A DNA stretch of 64,000 nucleotides from a bacterium (GTDB lineage: Bacteria; Sysuimicrobiota; Sysuimicrobiia; Sysuimicrobiales; Segetimicrobiaceae): NCBI GenBank assembly GCA_035307765.1, contig DATGHU010000032.1, forward strand, positions 106,900-170,899, written 5' to 3'. The notes beneath the pieces were generated by a model. The model was not told the origin of the DNA. It did no database searches and saw only the letters and a list, made by a program, of their open reading frames with translations. The position numbers and the translations under genes were made by a program. This document shows, piece by piece, positions 44,043 through 53,752 of the stretch. How positions within the stretch are numbered: position 1 is the first letter of the stretch; every line of letters begins with the position of its first letter.

Positions 44043-44602
44043 CAGATCTGACCGTGCCGAAAGCACCGCACAAGATGATCGTTGACCATCCCGACCGCTT
44101 GCATGAACGCATAACAGGTGGTGGGCCCGACGAAGGCAAATCCCCGCCGCTTCAGGTCCTTGCTCATCTCGACGGATCGGGGGGTCCGATCGGGGACCTG
44201 ACGCGGCGTTCGCCAGGCGTTGGTGATGGGGCGGCCGCCGACGAACCCCCAGAGATACTCGCTGAGGCTCCCCGTCTCCTCTTGTATCTTGACGATCGCC
44301 CGGGCGTTTACGACGGCCGACGCAATCTTCAGGCGATTGCGGACCAGTCCGGGATCTCGCAGCAGGCTCTGCACCTTTCGCCCGTCGAACCGGGCCACCT
44401 TCGCCGGATCAAACCCGGCAAACGCCGCGCGGTAGCGGTCGCGCTTCCCGAGGATCGTCATCCAGCTCAGCCCCGCCTGGGCACCTTCCAGCGTCAGGAA
44501 CTCGAAGAGGACGCGGTCGTCGCGAACGGGCACGCCCCACTCGCGGTCGTGGTAGCCGATCGCGAGCGGATTCCCCACCGCCCATCCACACCGGACGACC
44601 AT
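44042..44602 (-). CDS. tag: DNA-3-methyladenine glycosylase I
   Basis: 186 aa, normal for Tag. The N-terminus RCGWAVGNPLAIGYHDREWGVP is diagnostic and supplies the early zinc-binding Cys and His of the family. It continues with FLTLEGAQAGLSWMTIL, the DNA-binding RTPRQVPDRTPRSVEMSKDLKRRGF (two segments) and the Cys/His-rich C-terminus TTCYAFMQAVGMVNDH. Tag removes 3-methyladenine from alkylated DNA. I start at 44602 by homology; the ATG at 44632, which overlaps the previous stop (TGATG), would add ten residues and implies coupling. It is a repair gene placed in an otherwise metabolic operon. Confidence 0.92.
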   Translation of the reverse strand: MVVRCGWAVGNPLAIGYHDREWGVPVRDDRVLFEFLTLEGAQAGLSWMTILGKRDRYRAAFAGFDPAKVARFDGRKVQSLLRDPGLVRNRLKIASAVVNARAIVKIQEETGSLSEYLWGFVGGRPITNAWRTPRQVPDRTPRSVEMSKDLKRRGFAFVGPTTCYAFMQAVGMVNDHLVRCFRHGQI

Positions 44603-44631
44603 CACCCCCGCCCCGCGGCGTGCGGCCCCCA

Positions 44632-45474
44632 TCAACGTCCCAGCGGCGCGCGCGCCGCGTACTCCGCCGCCACCTCGTCCATTCGGGCAAACACCGCGCC
44701 CATTTCCCCGACGGCCTCGATCAGCCGCTCCAGGGCCAGCATCCGGTGCCCCCGGCCGACCACCTGGGGGTGAAAGGTGTAGGTCAGCACCCCCCACTCC
44801 TCGGTCTTCGCCATGTACCGAAAGTCGTCCACCCAATTCTCCAGCGCGTCCCCGGCCCGCCTCAACCCCTGCTGCAGGTGGGTGGGGCTGCGGAAATACT
44901 CGAAGTACGGGTAGTCGTCGAGCGACCAGCTGATCGGCATCTCGATCAGGGGGGTCGCCGGCCCCAGCCGCGGGGGCCGGTCCGCCGGCAGCACGTCCCC
45001 GTGCCGCGCCCGGTAGGGCAGGCAGTCGTGGGCCATCATGCTGCTGTCGTAGAGAAACCCGTGGGCCACGAGCAGATCCACCGTGTGGGGGCTGAGGTCC
45101 CAGGACGGCGATCGATATCCGCGCGCACCGCTCCCGGTGATCCCGAGGATCGCCGCGTTCCCGCGAAGCAGCACCGCCTCCTCGCGCTCTCGACTGTCGA
45201 GCGTCGCGGGCGGTTCGTGCAGGTACCCGTGATTGCCGATCTCGTGTCCCTCGACGTGGATCCGCCGGCAAATCTCGGGATACGTCTCGATGGTGTGGCC
45301 GGGGATGAACCAGGTACTGCGGATCCGGTACGACCGGAGCAGGGCGAGGATCCGCTCCGCCCCCACCGCCCCAAACTCGCCGCGCGAGATCGGGGTCGGC
45401 GTCGTCATGCCGCGCGCGATCCACATCGAGAGCGCGTCGAAGTCGAACGTCAGGCAGACCAGATGGCGGGCCAT
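44632..45474 (-). CDS. Polysaccharide deacetylase family protein (NodB-like)
   Basis: 280 aa from an ATG at 45474. NodB-type motifs are present: TFDFDAL, the metal-binding HEIGNHGYLHE, GYRSPSWDLS with the catalytic Arg region, and the late YTFHPQVVGRG with a His. It lacks a signal peptide, so it probably acts in the cytoplasm. This subgroup includes allantoinase-like PuuE and peptidoglycan/chitooligosaccharide deacetylases, so it may hydrolyse a small amide rather than a polymer. It is the first gene of the coupled operon with Tag, a CodA-like amidohydrolase and an SDR, which fits an amide-catabolic role. Confidence 0.88.
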   Translation of the reverse strand: MARHLVCLTFDFDALSMWIARGMTTPTPISRGEFGAVGAERILALLRSYRIRSTWFIPGHTIETYPEICRRIHVEGHEIGNHGYLHEPPATLDSREREEAVLLRGNAAILGITGSGARGYRSPSWDLSPHTVDLLVAHGFLYDSSMMAHDCLPYRARHGDVLPADRPPRLGPATPLIEMPISWSLDDYPYFEYFRSPTHLQQGLRRAGDALENWVDDFRYMAKTEEWGVLTYTFHPQVVGRGHRMLALERLIEAVGEMGAVFARMDEVAAEYAARAPLGR

Positions 45475-45649
45475 CGCTAGGCCCGCCCCCGCCGCCCGCG
45501 GCCGGCGGGGTGGGGGACGCGCCCAGCGAACGGACCTCCCCGGTCCCGGCCGCTGCCGGGCGGGACGTGCGCGTACCGTCCGAACCGATCCGTCATGCTG
45601 CACCTCCCCTGCCGCTGATCCGCTCAGACTTCTCCGCCCGCCGATCCCG

Positions 45650-45668
45650 CCCCTCGCGAGGCGAGGGG
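45650..45668 (+). other. Leader hairpin upstream of E1-alpha
   Basis: CCCCTCGC (45650-45657) and GCGAGGGG (45661-45668) form a perfect 8-bp stem with a GAG loop, ending 31 bases before the E1-alpha ATG. The descending arm contains the AGGGGGA-like purine tract, so it could limit ribosome access or regulate the leader. Confidence 0.4.
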
Positions 45669-45699
45669 GAGCGGTCGGGGCCACCGAAGTGTAAGCGGC

Positions 45700-46701
45700 A
45701 TGGCAGACCCGCGCCCTGACGCTCCTCCCGATCTCGCCGTGGAGGATCTGTGCCGCCTGCACCGGTTCATGCTCCTGCAGCGATTGGCCGAGGATCGCAT
45801 CGTGAAGCTGTACCGCGGCGGGGCGATCGCCGGCGCCTGCTTCACCGGGTTCGGGCACGAGGCCATCGCCGTCGGCGCCGCGTACGCGCTCGGCCCGGAC
45901 GACGTGGCCTCCACCCTGCACCGCGATCTCGGCGCGCGATTGGTGCTGGGGATGCCGCTCGGGTACTATTTCGCCAATTTTCTCGGGCGGACCGGGTCGC
46001 CCAGCCGGGGGCGCGGTGGAAATCTCCAAATCGGGGGCCTCGGGCCGCGCATCCTCCTGCACACCGACTATATCGGAGCCACGATCCCCATGGCCGCGGG
46101 GGCGGCGCTCGGCTTCACGATCCGCGAGGAGCCCCGGGTGGCGATGACCCTGTTCGGCGAGGGCACACTCGCCGCGGGGGAGTTTCACGAGGGGGCGAAC
46201 CTCGCCGCCGTCCTCCGGCTGCCGCTCGTCCTCGTCTGCTGGAACAACCAGTTCGCATACTCGACCCCGCTCGCCCGGGAGGTGGCCGGCCCGATCGTCG
46301 AGCGGATGGCGGGGTACGGTCTGGCCTCCTGCGCGGTCGACGGGAACGACGTCGCCGCGGTCCATGGGGCGGCCAAGCGCGCGGTGGAGCGGGCTCGGGG
46401 GGGCGGGGGCGCGTCGTTCATCGAGTGCCGGACGATGCGCATCCGCGGCCACTCCGAGGCCGACGACGCCTCCTACGTCCCCCCCGCTCTGATCGCGGAA
46501 TGGCGACGGCGGGATCCGGTGGAGCGGCTGGAGCACTCCCTGCTCGCCTCGGGGACGCTCAGCGCCGGGAGCCTCGAAGCGGTCCGCGCCGCGGCGCTGG
46601 CCGAGGTGGACGCCGCCCAGGCGTGGGCGGAGGCGAGCCCCCCGCCCGATCCGGCGGAGGTGGAGCGTGGGGTCTACTGCGAGGACCGGCCGTGGCCGTG
46701 A
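45700..46701 (+). CDS. 2-oxoacid dehydrogenase E1 component, alpha subunit
   Basis: 333 aa thiamine-diphosphate enzyme subunit. TPP-binding features are GEGTLAAGEFHEGANLAA followed by LVCWNNQFAYST, and the phosphorylation-loop-like region is RIRGHSEADDASY. Together with the next gene it forms the E1 heterotetramer of a pyruvate, branched-chain or acetoin dehydrogenase complex. The stop overlaps the E1-beta start (TGATG). No E2 or lipoyl-domain gene is nearby, which is more like acetoin-type or free-standing 2-oxoacid systems. The start ATG has a purine-rich leader. Confidence 0.92.
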   Translation: MADPRPDAPPDLAVEDLCRLHRFMLLQRLAEDRIVKLYRGGAIAGACFTGFGHEAIAVGAAYALGPDDVASTLHRDLGARLVLGMPLGYYFANFLGRTGSPSRGRGGNLQIGGLGPRILLHTDYIGATIPMAAGAALGFTIREEPRVAMTLFGEGTLAAGEFHEGANLAAVLRLPLVLVCWNNQFAYSTPLAREVAGPIVERMAGYGLASCAVDGNDVAAVHGAAKRAVERARGGGGASFIECRTMRIRGHSEADDASYVPPALIAEWRRRDPVERLEHSLLASGTLSAGSLEAVRAAALAEVDAAQAWAEASPPPDPAEVERGVYCEDRPWP

Positions 46702-47666
46702 TGACCTATCTGGAGGCGATCAGCGACGCCCTGCGCCTGGCGATGCGGGCAGACCCGGCGGTCATCCTCCTCGGCGAAGATATCGCCGCGTACGGCGGCG
46801 CCTTCAAGATCACGAAGGGGTTTCTCGAGGAGTTCGGTCCCCGCCGCGTGATCGACACCCCGATCAGCGAGGCGGCGATCGTCGGCGCATCGATCGGCGC
46901 CGCGCTCGTCGGCCTGCGCCCCGTCGCCGAGATGCAGTTCGCCGACTTCATCTCCAACGCGTTCAACCAGATCGTGAACGTCGCGGCGACCTCCGCCTAC
47001 CGCGCCGGCGGCTGCGTGCCGATCGTCGTCCGGGCCCCCTGCGGGGCCGGCACGCACGGCGGCCCGTTCCACTCGCAGTCGATCGAGGCATACTTCTTCC
47101 ACGCGCCCGGGCTGAAGATCGTGATGCCCGCCACCCCCGCCGACGCGAAGGGGCTGCTGCTCGCCGCGATCGCCGACCCGAACCCCGTGCTGTACCTGGA
47201 GCACAAAGCGCTGTACCGGTCGCAGCGGGGCCCCGTCGACGAAGGCCTCACCCCGGCCCCCCTCGGCAAGGCCGCGGTGCGCCGCCCCGGTCGCGACCTT
47301 ACCGTGGTCACCTACGGGATGATGGTGCACCGCTGCTGCGAGGCGGCCGACCGGGCCGCGGCGGAGGGCGTGGACGCCGAGGTGATCGACCTGCGGACAC
47401 TGCTCCCGTTGGATCTCGAGACGATCGGCGCGTCGATCGAGCGCACCACCCGCGTCCTCATCGTCCAAGAAGACCGTCTCCGCGGCGGCATCGGCGCCGA
47501 GATCGCCGCCCACATCGGCGAGCACCTCTTCGGATCGCTCGACGCCCCGATCGCCCGGATCGGGGCCCCGAACGTCCCGGTCCCCTACGCGCCCGAACTC
47601 GAGGCAGCCTACCTGCCCGGCGCCGACCGAATCCGGGAGGCGATCATCCGTCTGGCCCGGTGGTAG
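46701..47666 (+). CDS. 2-oxoacid dehydrogenase E1 component, beta subunit
   Basis: 321 aa with the ATG overlapping the E1-alpha stop; an in-frame GTG nine bases earlier is possible. It has the beta-subunit hallmarks ILLGEDIAAYGGAFKITKG, DTPISEAAIVGASIGAALVG, VRAPCGAGTHGGPFHSQS and YLEHKALYRS. It continues into the C-terminal transketolase-like domain with VIDLRTLLPLD and VQEDRLRGGIGAEIA. It completes the E1 with the upstream gene. No E2/E3 genes are adjacent; an MFS transporter gene overlaps its end. Confidence 0.93.
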   Translation: MTYLEAISDALRLAMRADPAVILLGEDIAAYGGAFKITKGFLEEFGPRRVIDTPISEAAIVGASIGAALVGLRPVAEMQFADFISNAFNQIVNVAATSAYRAGGCVPIVVRAPCGAGTHGGPFHSQSIEAYFFHAPGLKIVMPATPADAKGLLLAAIADPNPVLYLEHKALYRSQRGPVDEGLTPAPLGKAAVRRPGRDLTVVTYGMMVHRCCEAADRAAAEGVDAEVIDLRTLLPLDLETIGASIERTTRVLIVQEDRLRGGIGAEIAAHIGEHLFGSLDAPIARIGAPNVPVPYAPELEAAYLPGADRIREAIIRLARW

Positions 47667-48937
47667 CCGGAGGCCCCGCGGGGGCTCCCTCCGGCCCGGT
47701 GGCGCGCCTCCGGCGGCTGGCGATCGACCTGTCTCCGTTCCGCGAGTCTCGGCTGTTTCGGCTGCTCTGGTGGGGACAGTTGGTCTCGGGGGTCGGCAGC
47801 GACATCACCCGCATCGCGCTGCCCTACCAAGTCTACCGGCTCACCGGCTCCACGCTCGCGGTCGGGCTGCTGGCCCTCTGCCAGCTCATCCCGCTGCTGA
47901 CGGCGTCGCTGGCCGGCGGCGCGATCGCCGACGCGTACGAGCGGCGCCGGCTGCTGATGTGGCTGCACGCCGGGCTGAGCGCGTGCTCGGTCGCGCTCGC
48001 CGCGAACGCGCACCTCTCCACCCAGCGGCTGTGGGTCCTGTACGCGCTGACGGCGTGCATCACGGCCTTCGACGCCCTGACCTCCCCCGCCCTCGGCACG
48101 CTGGTCCCGCGGTTCTTCCCGCTCGACCGGCTGCCGGCCGCGTTGGCCCTGAACGGCCTCGCCCGCAGCTTCGGCGCGCTCGTCGGTCCGGTCCTCGGCG
48201 GGGTGCTGATCGCCCGGATCGGACTGACCGGGGCGTATCTCGCCGATGCGGCGACGTTCCTCGTCGCGCTGGCCACCCTCGGCGCCCTTGCGCCCGTTCC
48301 GCCGCACAGCAGCAGCCCGCCGGCGGGGCTGGAGTCGATCCGGGAGGGCCTGCGCTTCCTCAAAGGGCGCAAGGTGCTGCAGTCCACCTTCACGATCGAC
48401 CTGAACGCGATGATCTTCGGAATGCCGACCTCGCTGTTCCCGGCGGTGGCGCGGCGGCTGGGGGGCGGATCCGAAGTCCTCGGGCTCCTCTACGCGGCGC
48501 CGCACGCCGGCGCGTTCGTGGCGACGCTGCTGAGCGGAGGTGTGGGGCGCGTCCGACGCCAGGGACGCGCGGTCATGATCGCGGTGGTCCTCTGGGGCGC
48601 CGCCGTCACCGCCTTCGGGATCGCCCGCACCCTGTGGCCGATGCTGATCTTTCTCGCCGCCGCCGGCGCCGCCGATCTCACGAGCGCGATCTTCAGGGAC
48701 GCCATCGCCCAGTCGGTGACGCCCGACGCGCTGCGCGGCCGCCTCAACGGGATGGAGCTGGCGGTCGTCGCCAGCGGGCCGGCGCTGGGGGACCTGGAAG
48801 CGGGGATCGTGGGATCGCTGACCAGCGTCCCCTTCTCCATCATCTCCGGAGGGATCGCCTGCATCCTCGGCGTGGGGGTTCTGGCCAAGCTCGTGCCCGA
48901 GTTTTCCCGGTACGACGCCGCGCACCCGACCCCCTGA
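47660..48937 (+). CDS. MFS transporter (EntS-like exporter type)
   Basis: 425 aa from a GTG at 47660 overlapping the E1-beta stop; a GTG at 47699 is an alternative, and neither has a good ribosome site. It has about twelve hydrophobic segments and the EntS/MFS_3-type features WGQLVSGVGSDITRIALPYQVYRLTGS, GGAIADAYERRRLL and FFPLDRLPAALALNGL. Members export siderophores or drugs. Its overlap with the dehydrogenase genes may just be transcriptional packing. Confidence 0.88.
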   Translation: MVAGGPAGAPSGPVARLRRLAIDLSPFRESRLFRLLWWGQLVSGVGSDITRIALPYQVYRLTGSTLAVGLLALCQLIPLLTASLAGGAIADAYERRRLLMWLHAGLSACSVALAANAHLSTQRLWVLYALTACITAFDALTSPALGTLVPRFFPLDRLPAALALNGLARSFGALVGPVLGGVLIARIGLTGAYLADAATFLVALATLGALAPVPPHSSSPPAGLESIREGLRFLKGRKVLQSTFTIDLNAMIFGMPTSLFPAVARRLGGGSEVLGLLYAAPHAGAFVATLLSGGVGRVRRQGRAVMIAVVLWGAAVTAFGIARTLWPMLIFLAAAGAADLTSAIFRDAIAQSVTPDALRGRLNGMELAVVASGPALGDLEAGIVGSLTSVPFSIISGGIACILGVGVLAKLVPEFSRYDAAHPTP

Positions 48938-48950
48938 GCCCGCGGGCCGC

Positions 48951-50141
48951 TCAGCCCGGCGCGGGTCGGGGAGCGGCCACCATCCGGCTCAACCTCAGCG
49001 CCGCCCCCAGCCCGGCCAGGGCCGCCGCGAGCGCCACGGTCCACAGGAGCGGAAAACTTCCCGTGGCGTCCAGCAGATACCCGAACAGCACGCCGGAGAT
49101 CGTCGAAGCCACCTGCCCCACCGCGAGGTTCAGCGAGACGGCGATCCCGGCGCGCTGAATCCCGAACACGTCGGTCGTCAACGTGGTCAGGATCGGCAGG
49201 GTGAGCGCGAGGCCGGTGCCGGCCAGCGCGGCGCTCACGCCGACCGCCACGGCGTTGTGGACGGCGATGAGGAGCGCAAACGCCGCGCAGAGGAGCCCGA
49301 AGCCCGCGAGCACGACCCGGGCACGGGTCCCCAGCCGGTCGGACAGTGTCCCGGCGAGCGGGGAGGCGGCAATCAACCCCAGGTTGATGATCGACGCGAC
49401 GGCACCCGCGGCGGCCGTGCCGAACGCGAACTCGTTGCGCAGGTACGTGGGCAGCCACGCGGTGATGCCGTACGCGCTGAACAGCGCCAGGAACACGCAG
49501 CTGACGATGGCGATGAACTGGGGTTGTCCCGCGATCCGCCCGACCTGCGCCGCGAGCGGCCCGCCGCCGGGCCGGGCCGGCGCCCCCGGTGCCAGCCAGG
49601 CCGCCCCGCACGCCCACGTCACCGCGGAGAACGCCGCCAGAGCCAGGAACGCCGCGCGCACCCCGGCCCCCTGGCTGAGCAGGGGCATCAGGAAGAGGCC
49701 GACCAGCATGCCCGTCCCCGCCCCCGATTGCAGCGCGCCCATCGCCGCCCCGCGGTTCGGCGTGGCGGCCAGCACCAGCTTTACGGTGGACGAGTACAGC
49801 ATCGCCGCGGCGACTCCCATCACGAACCGCAGGAGCATCGCCGGCCAGTAGCCCGCGGTGAGGGGGAAGAAGGCGGAGGCGACGGTGATCGCCGCGAGGC
49901 CGGTGAGGGTCACGCGACGCGTGGGGTAGTTGTCGGCGGCGAGCCCGGCCGGAATCTGCGCCAGCACGTAGCCGAGGAGGTAGGCGGAGAGCAGCCCGCC
50001 CACCGCCGCGTAATCGACGTGGTAGATCGCCCGCAGATCGTTGAAGAACGGCACGACGTCGATCCGCTGCGCGTTGGCGACAACGAAGACGCCCCACCCC
50101 GCGAGCGCCGCCGCGCGGAGCCGGGGCGAGTCGCGCGTCAC
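48951..50141 (-). CDS. MFS transporter
   Basis: 396 aa from a GTG at 50141 that overlaps the stop of the FAD oxidoreductase gene. It has about twelve membrane segments and the loop motif [16 protein letters not shown] in the first half and [15 protein letters not shown] in the second, which are the paired MFS signatures. It resembles the NarK/sugar-phosphate-like importers of carboxylates. It is the last gene of the leftward SelA-like/amino-acid-importer operon and may carry a related substrate or product. Direction of transport is unknown. Confidence 0.88.
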   Translation of the reverse strand: MTRDSPRLRAAALAGWGVFVVANAQRIDVVPFFNDLRAIYHVDYAAVGGLLSAYLLGYVLAQIPAGLAADNYPTRRVTLTGLAAITVASAFFPLTAGYWPAMLLRFVMGVAAAMLYSSTVKLVLAATPNRGAAMGALQSGAGTGMLVGLFLMPLLSQGAGVRAAFLALAAFSAVTWACGAAWLAPGAPARPGGGPLAAQVGRIAGQPQFIAIVSCVFLALFSAYGITAWLPTYLRNEFAFGTAAAGAVASIINLGLIAASPLAGTLSDRLGTRARVVLAGFGLLCAAFALLIAVHNAVAVGVSAALAGTGLALTLPILTTLTTDVFGIQRAGIAVSLNLAVGQVASTISGVLFGYLLDATGSFPLLWTVALAAALAGLGAALRLSRMVAAPRPAPG

Positions 50142-51535
50142 TCCAGCGAGTCGAACAGGTTGTTGAGCGACTCCGCGAGCGTGGGGTGGGCGAAGACCGC
50201 GTTCTGCAGCGCGGTGTACGGGAGGCGCCCCATCATCGCCACCTCGACGATGCTCATCAGCTCGCCGCCGGCGATCCCCAGAATCGAGCATCCCAGGACC
50301 TGCCCGCTTCCGGCGTCGACCACGACCTTCATCAGCCCACGGGTCTCCTCGGACTCGATCGCCCGGGCGACGTGCGACATCGGCATCTTGGCGACCCGGA
50401 TCGCGAGGCCCTGGCTCCGCGCCTCCTGCTCGGTCAGCCCCACCCGGCCGAGTTCGGGGTCCATGAACACCGTGTACGGCACCAGCCGGCCGCGGGTGGT
50501 GGCGCCCCCGCCCTTCAGCAGGTTGGTCTCGAGGATCCGGAAGTCGTCGTAGGAGATGTGCGTGAACGCCGGGCCGCCCTTGACGTCGCCGATGGCATAG
50601 ACCCCTGGGGCGCCGGTCTCCAGCCGGTCGTTCACCCGCACGTACCCCTGCCGGTCGGTCTGGACCCCCGCGGCCTCGAGGTTCAGCCGATCGGTGTTGG
50701 GGAGCCGCCCCGCCGCCACGAGGAGGTGCGACCCTCTCAGCGGCCGCGGCCGGCCGTCCCCGGCGGCGCCCACCGCGAGCTCGATCCCGCCGTCGGGGCC
50801 CGGGGAGGCGCGCCGGACCACGCTCTCCAGCAGCACCTCGATCCCATCGTCGCGCAGGATCTTCGCGACTTCGCCCGCGACATCGGGATCCTCCCGGCCC
50901 AGCAGCTGCGTTCCCCGCTGCACGATCGTCACCTGGGACCCGAACCGCCTGAACATCTGCCCGAACTCGACGCCGATGTAGCCGCCGCCCATCACCAGCA
51001 GGTGGTCGGGCACCGCGCCCAGCTCCATGATCGAGGTCGAGTCCAACACCGCCACGCCGTCCAGCCCCGGCACCGGGGGCCGGCCCGGCCGGGCGCCGGT
51101 GTTGATGACGATGAGCTCGGCGGCGACCTGGCGGGTGCCGCCGTCGTTCATCCGGACCTCGATCGCTCGCGGCCCGGTGAAGCGCCCTTCGCCCTTCAAC
51201 AGGTCGATCCGCTCGGCGGCCCGCAGGCTGCGCTCGCTCCCGCCGCTCCACGCCTCGACGATCTTCCGCTTCCGCTCGCGGACCTTGGCCAGATCCACGC
51301 TCACCGGGCCGGTGCGGACCCCGTACTCCGCGCCCCGCCGAGCCAGATAGGCGACCCGGCCGCTGGCGACCATCGTCTTCGTCGGGGTGCAGCCCTCGTT
51401 CACGCAGGTCCCGCCCACGTGCACCCGCTCGATCACCGCGGTCCTGCGGCCGGCGGCCGCGAGCGCCTTCGCCAGCGGATTCCCCCCTTGGCCGGAGCCG
51501 AGGACGATTGCGTCATAGGCGTGGGTGGCCGTCAT
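50138..51535 (-). CDS. FAD-dependent pyridine nucleotide-disulfide oxidoreductase
   Basis: 465 aa from the ATG at 51535 with AGAGGTG upstream. It has the FAD motif [15 protein letters not shown], the redox-active disulfide [15 protein letters not shown], an NAD(P) motif [14 protein letters not shown], a second FAD element [14 protein letters not shown] and a C-terminal HPTLAESL (the His-Glu active pair). It belongs with dihydrolipoamide dehydrogenase, mercuric reductase and RclA. The GCTPTK sequence favours the broader mercuric-reductase/RclA-like branch over true E3, so I do not assign it as the E3 of the nearby E1 genes. Confidence 0.88.
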   Translation of the reverse strand: MTATHAYDAIVLGSGQGGNPLAKALAAAGRRTAVIERVHVGGTCVNEGCTPTKTMVASGRVAYLARRGAEYGVRTGPVSVDLAKVRERKRKIVEAWSGGSERSLRAAERIDLLKGEGRFTGPRAIEVRMNDGGTRQVAAELIVINTGARPGRPPVPGLDGVAVLDSTSIMELGAVPDHLLVMGGGYIGVEFGQMFRRFGSQVTIVQRGTQLLGREDPDVAGEVAKILRDDGIEVLLESVVRRASPGPDGGIELAVGAAGDGRPRPLRGSHLLVAAGRLPNTDRLNLEAAGVQTDRQGYVRVNDRLETGAPGVYAIGDVKGGPAFTHISYDDFRILETNLLKGGGATTRGRLVPYTVFMDPELGRVGLTEQEARSQGLAIRVAKMPMSHVARAIESEETRGLMKVVVDAGSGQVLGCSILGIAGGELMSIVEVAMMGRLPYTALQNAVFAHPTLAESLNNLFDSLE

Positions 51536-51597
51536 CACCGCACCTCTACCGTCGGCGAAATCTGCGCCGCCGAATGGTCACCGCTGAGCCGGGAGGC

Positions 51598-52377
51598 CTA
51601 GACCGATCCGAACACCCCGCGGAAGCGGCTGAGAAACGCCTGCAGTCGGCTGGTGCGCGGGCGCACCAGGACCTCCCCCGGGGGCCCTTCCTCGGCGATG
51701 ATCCCGCCGTCCATGAACACCACCCGGTGGGCGACCTCGCGAACAAAGATCATCTCGTGGGAGACGACCAGCATCGTCTGGCCGCTGCGGGCCAGATCCT
51801 GCATCACGGTGAGCACCTCACCGACCAACTCCGGATCGAGGGCGGAGGTGACCTCGTCGAAGAGCATCAGCTTGGGCTGCATCGCCACCGCCCGGGCGAT
51901 CGCGACCCGCTGCTGCTGGCCGCCGCTGAGCTGGAACGGATACGCCTTGATCTTGTCGGCGAGGCCCACGCGCTCGAGCCAGGTGAGGGCGGTCTGCCGC
52001 GCCTCCGCCCGCGGCCGGTGCTGCACGCGCACGAGCCCCAACGTGACGTTGTCGAGGACCGTCATGTGCGGGAAGAGATTGTAGCTCTGGAAGACCATCC
52101 CGACCTCGGCGCGCTGCCGCGAGATCTGGGACTCGGGCAGCCGGCGCAGCCGGCCGTCGGCCTCCCGGTACCCGATCAGCTCCTGCCCGATGTAGATCCG
52201 ACCCTGCTGGTAGTCTTCGAGGGCGTTCACGCACCGCAGCAGCGTCGTCTTCCCCGACCCGCTCGCCCCGATCAGCGCGACCACTTGCCCGGGGCCGACG
52301 TCCAGCGAGATGCCGCGAAGGACCTCCAGCGTCCCGAACCGCTTGTGCAGGTCCACGATCCGCAGGACGGGAGGCAT
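51598..52377 (-). CDS. Polar amino-acid ABC transporter ATPase (GlnQ/HisP type)
   Basis: 259 aa with Walker [15 protein letters not shown]-loop [16 protein letters not shown], signature [14 protein letters not shown], Walker [16 protein letters not shown] and the switch His in VVSHE. The ATG overlaps the preceding permease stop (TGATG). It powers the importer made of the two permeases and the binding protein immediately upstream, the only ABC system in the window with its own ATPase. It contains a 12-residue or so insertion ([12 protein letters not shown]) after the P-loop region, common in this branch. Confidence 0.96.
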   Translation of the reverse strand: MPPVLRIVDLHKRFGTLEVLRGISLDVGPGQVVALIGASGSGKTTLLRCVNALEDYQQGRIYIGQELIGYREADGRLRRLPESQISRQRAEVGMVFQSYNLFPHMTVLDNVTLGLVRVQHRPRAEARQTALTWLERVGLADKIKAYPFQLSGGQQQRVAIARAVAMQPKLMLFDEVTSALDPELVGEVLTVMQDLARSGQTMLVVSHEMIFVREVAHRVVFMDGGIIAEEGPPGEVLVRPRTSRLQAFLSRFRGVFGSV

Positions 52378-53033
52378 CAGTACGTGAGGTAGGCGAACCG
52401 CCGCTCCAGGAACGCGGCGGCCTGCGAGATCGTGAAGTTCACCGCAAAATAAAAGAAGGCGGTGAGCATGTAGAAGGGGAGGACGATGAACGTGTACCCG
52501 ACGACGTTCTGCATCGCCAGCAGCAGGTCCACGATGCCGAGCAGCGACAGCAGCGCCGACCCCTTGACGATCTCCACCGCGGCGTTCACCCAGGGCGGCA
52601 GCATCCGCCGCGTCGCCTGCGGGAGGATCACCAGACGCAGCCGCAGCCAGAAGGGCAGCCCGACGGCCTTTGCCGCATCCATCTGCGCGCGTGGGATGGA
52701 GTCGATCCCGCCCCGGACGATCTCCGCGATGTGGGCGGCGGCGAAGATGCTGAGCGCCGTCACCCCCGCCTGCCACGCCGAGAGGCTCAAGCCCAGCGCC
52801 GGCAGCCCGAAGTAGCAGGCGAAGATCAGCACGAGGACCGGGATCCCCCGGACGGTGTCGACGAAGACCCGCGCGGCGAGGCGGGGGATGAGGCCGCCGT
52901 AGAGCAGCAGCAGGCCAACGACGAACCCCGCGATCGAGCCGGCGACGAGGACGATGCCGGAGATCTCGAGCGTGGTGCGCAATCCGCGCAGCAGCTGCGG
53001 CAGGGCCGGGGCGATCTGCTGCCACGCGGTCAT
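52377..53033 (-). CDS. Polar amino-acid ABC transporter permease (HisM/GlnP type)
   Basis: 218 aa with about five membrane segments and the coupling loop FRAG-like [23 protein letters not shown]. It includes the strongly conserved early [10 protein letters not shown]. The ATG overlaps the stop of the other permease, and its own stop overlaps the ATPase start, so the three are translated together. It pairs with the permease at 53033 to form the membrane channel. Confidence 0.94.
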   Translation of the reverse strand: MTAWQQIAPALPQLLRGLRTTLEISGIVLVAGSIAGFVVGLLLLYGGLIPRLAARVFVDTVRGIPVLVLIFACYFGLPALGLSLSAWQAGVTALSIFAAAHIAEIVRGGIDSIPRAQMDAAKAVGLPFWLRLRLVILPQATRRMLPPWVNAAVEIVKGSALLSLLGIVDLLLAMQNVVGYTFIVLPFYMLTAFFYFAVNFTISQAAAFLERRFAYLTY

Positions 53034-53701
53034 CACCGGATTACCGCGTACCGGCGCTCGGTGCGGCGGAGGACCAGCGCGATCCCGTAGCCCGCAGCCA
53101 GGTACATCGCCGTGGCGAACGTCCAGGCCTCGATCGTCCGGAACGTGTTGACGTTCAGCCACTCGGCGGCGTAGGTCAGTTCGGGCACCGCCAGCGCGGA
53201 CGCCAGCGACGTATCTTTGAACAGCGAGATGAACGTGTTGCTGAGGGACGGCAGGATGATCCGGAACGTCACCGGCAGGATCACGAACCGCACGCGCTGC
53301 CACGGGGTGAGGCCGACGGCCTTGCCCGCCTCGACGTAGCCGACGGGCACCGAGTTCACCCCGGCCCGGAAGACCTCGGTCAGGTAGGCGCCGGAGTACA
53401 CCGACAGCGCGGCGATGAACGACCACACGTTGTTGAGCGCCGTGATCCCCATCTTCGGCAGGCCGTAGAACGCGAAGTAGACCAGCAGCAGCAGGGGGAC
53501 GTTGCGGATGAACTCGACGTAGGCGGTGACGGCGATCCGCAGCCACCGGGGACCGAAGCTACGGGCGAACGCCCCCGCCATCCCGATCAGGCTCCCGATC
53601 AACAGGCAGAGCACGGCGAGCTCCAGGCCGAGGGCGAGCCCCCAGTAGAATCGCGGGAAGTTCTGCCACGCCAAGAACCAGTTGAAATGATACGCTCGCA
53701 T
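53033..53701 (-). CDS. Polar amino-acid ABC transporter permease (HisQ/GlnP type)
   Basis: 222 aa from the ATG at 53701; a GTG at 53740 would add 13 residues that are mostly the hairpin region. It has about five membrane segments, [20 protein letters not shown], and the coupling loop [22 protein letters not shown]. Only a weak ribosome site is visible, and a stem-loop ends 11 bases upstream, so initiation may be reduced relative to the binding-protein gene before it. Confidence 0.94.
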   Translation of the reverse strand: MRAYHFNWFLAWQNFPRFYWGLALGLELAVLCLLIGSLIGMAGAFARSFGPRWLRIAVTAYVEFIRNVPLLLLVYFAFYGLPKMGITALNNVWSFIAALSVYSGAYLTEVFRAGVNSVPVGYVEAGKAVGLTPWQRVRFVILPVTFRIILPSLSNTFISLFKDTSLASALAVPELTYAAEWLNVNTFRTIEAWTFATAMYLAAGYGIALVLRRTERRYAVIR

Positions 53702-53712
53702 GGGAGGGCAGC

Positions 53713-53738
53713 GGGGGGCCGCTCCGCCGCGACCCCCC
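53713..53738 (-). other. Intercistronic stem-loop between binding protein and permease
   Basis: GGGGGG (53713-53718) pairs with CCCCCC (53733-53738); after a C-A mismatch CGC pairs with GCG, leaving the 6-nt loop TCCGCC. It sits between the binding-protein stop and the permease ATG and has no U-tract. It is the fourth such hairpin in the same operon position in this window. Confidence 0.55.
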
Positions 53739-53752
53739 ACGCACGCGATTGA

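Noticed and set aside
50138-51535. FAD oxidoreductase as the E3 of the nearby E1-alpha/beta
   Set aside because: The GCTPTK active-site sequence fits the mercuric-reductase/RclA-like branch, and it is in a different operon on the other strand.
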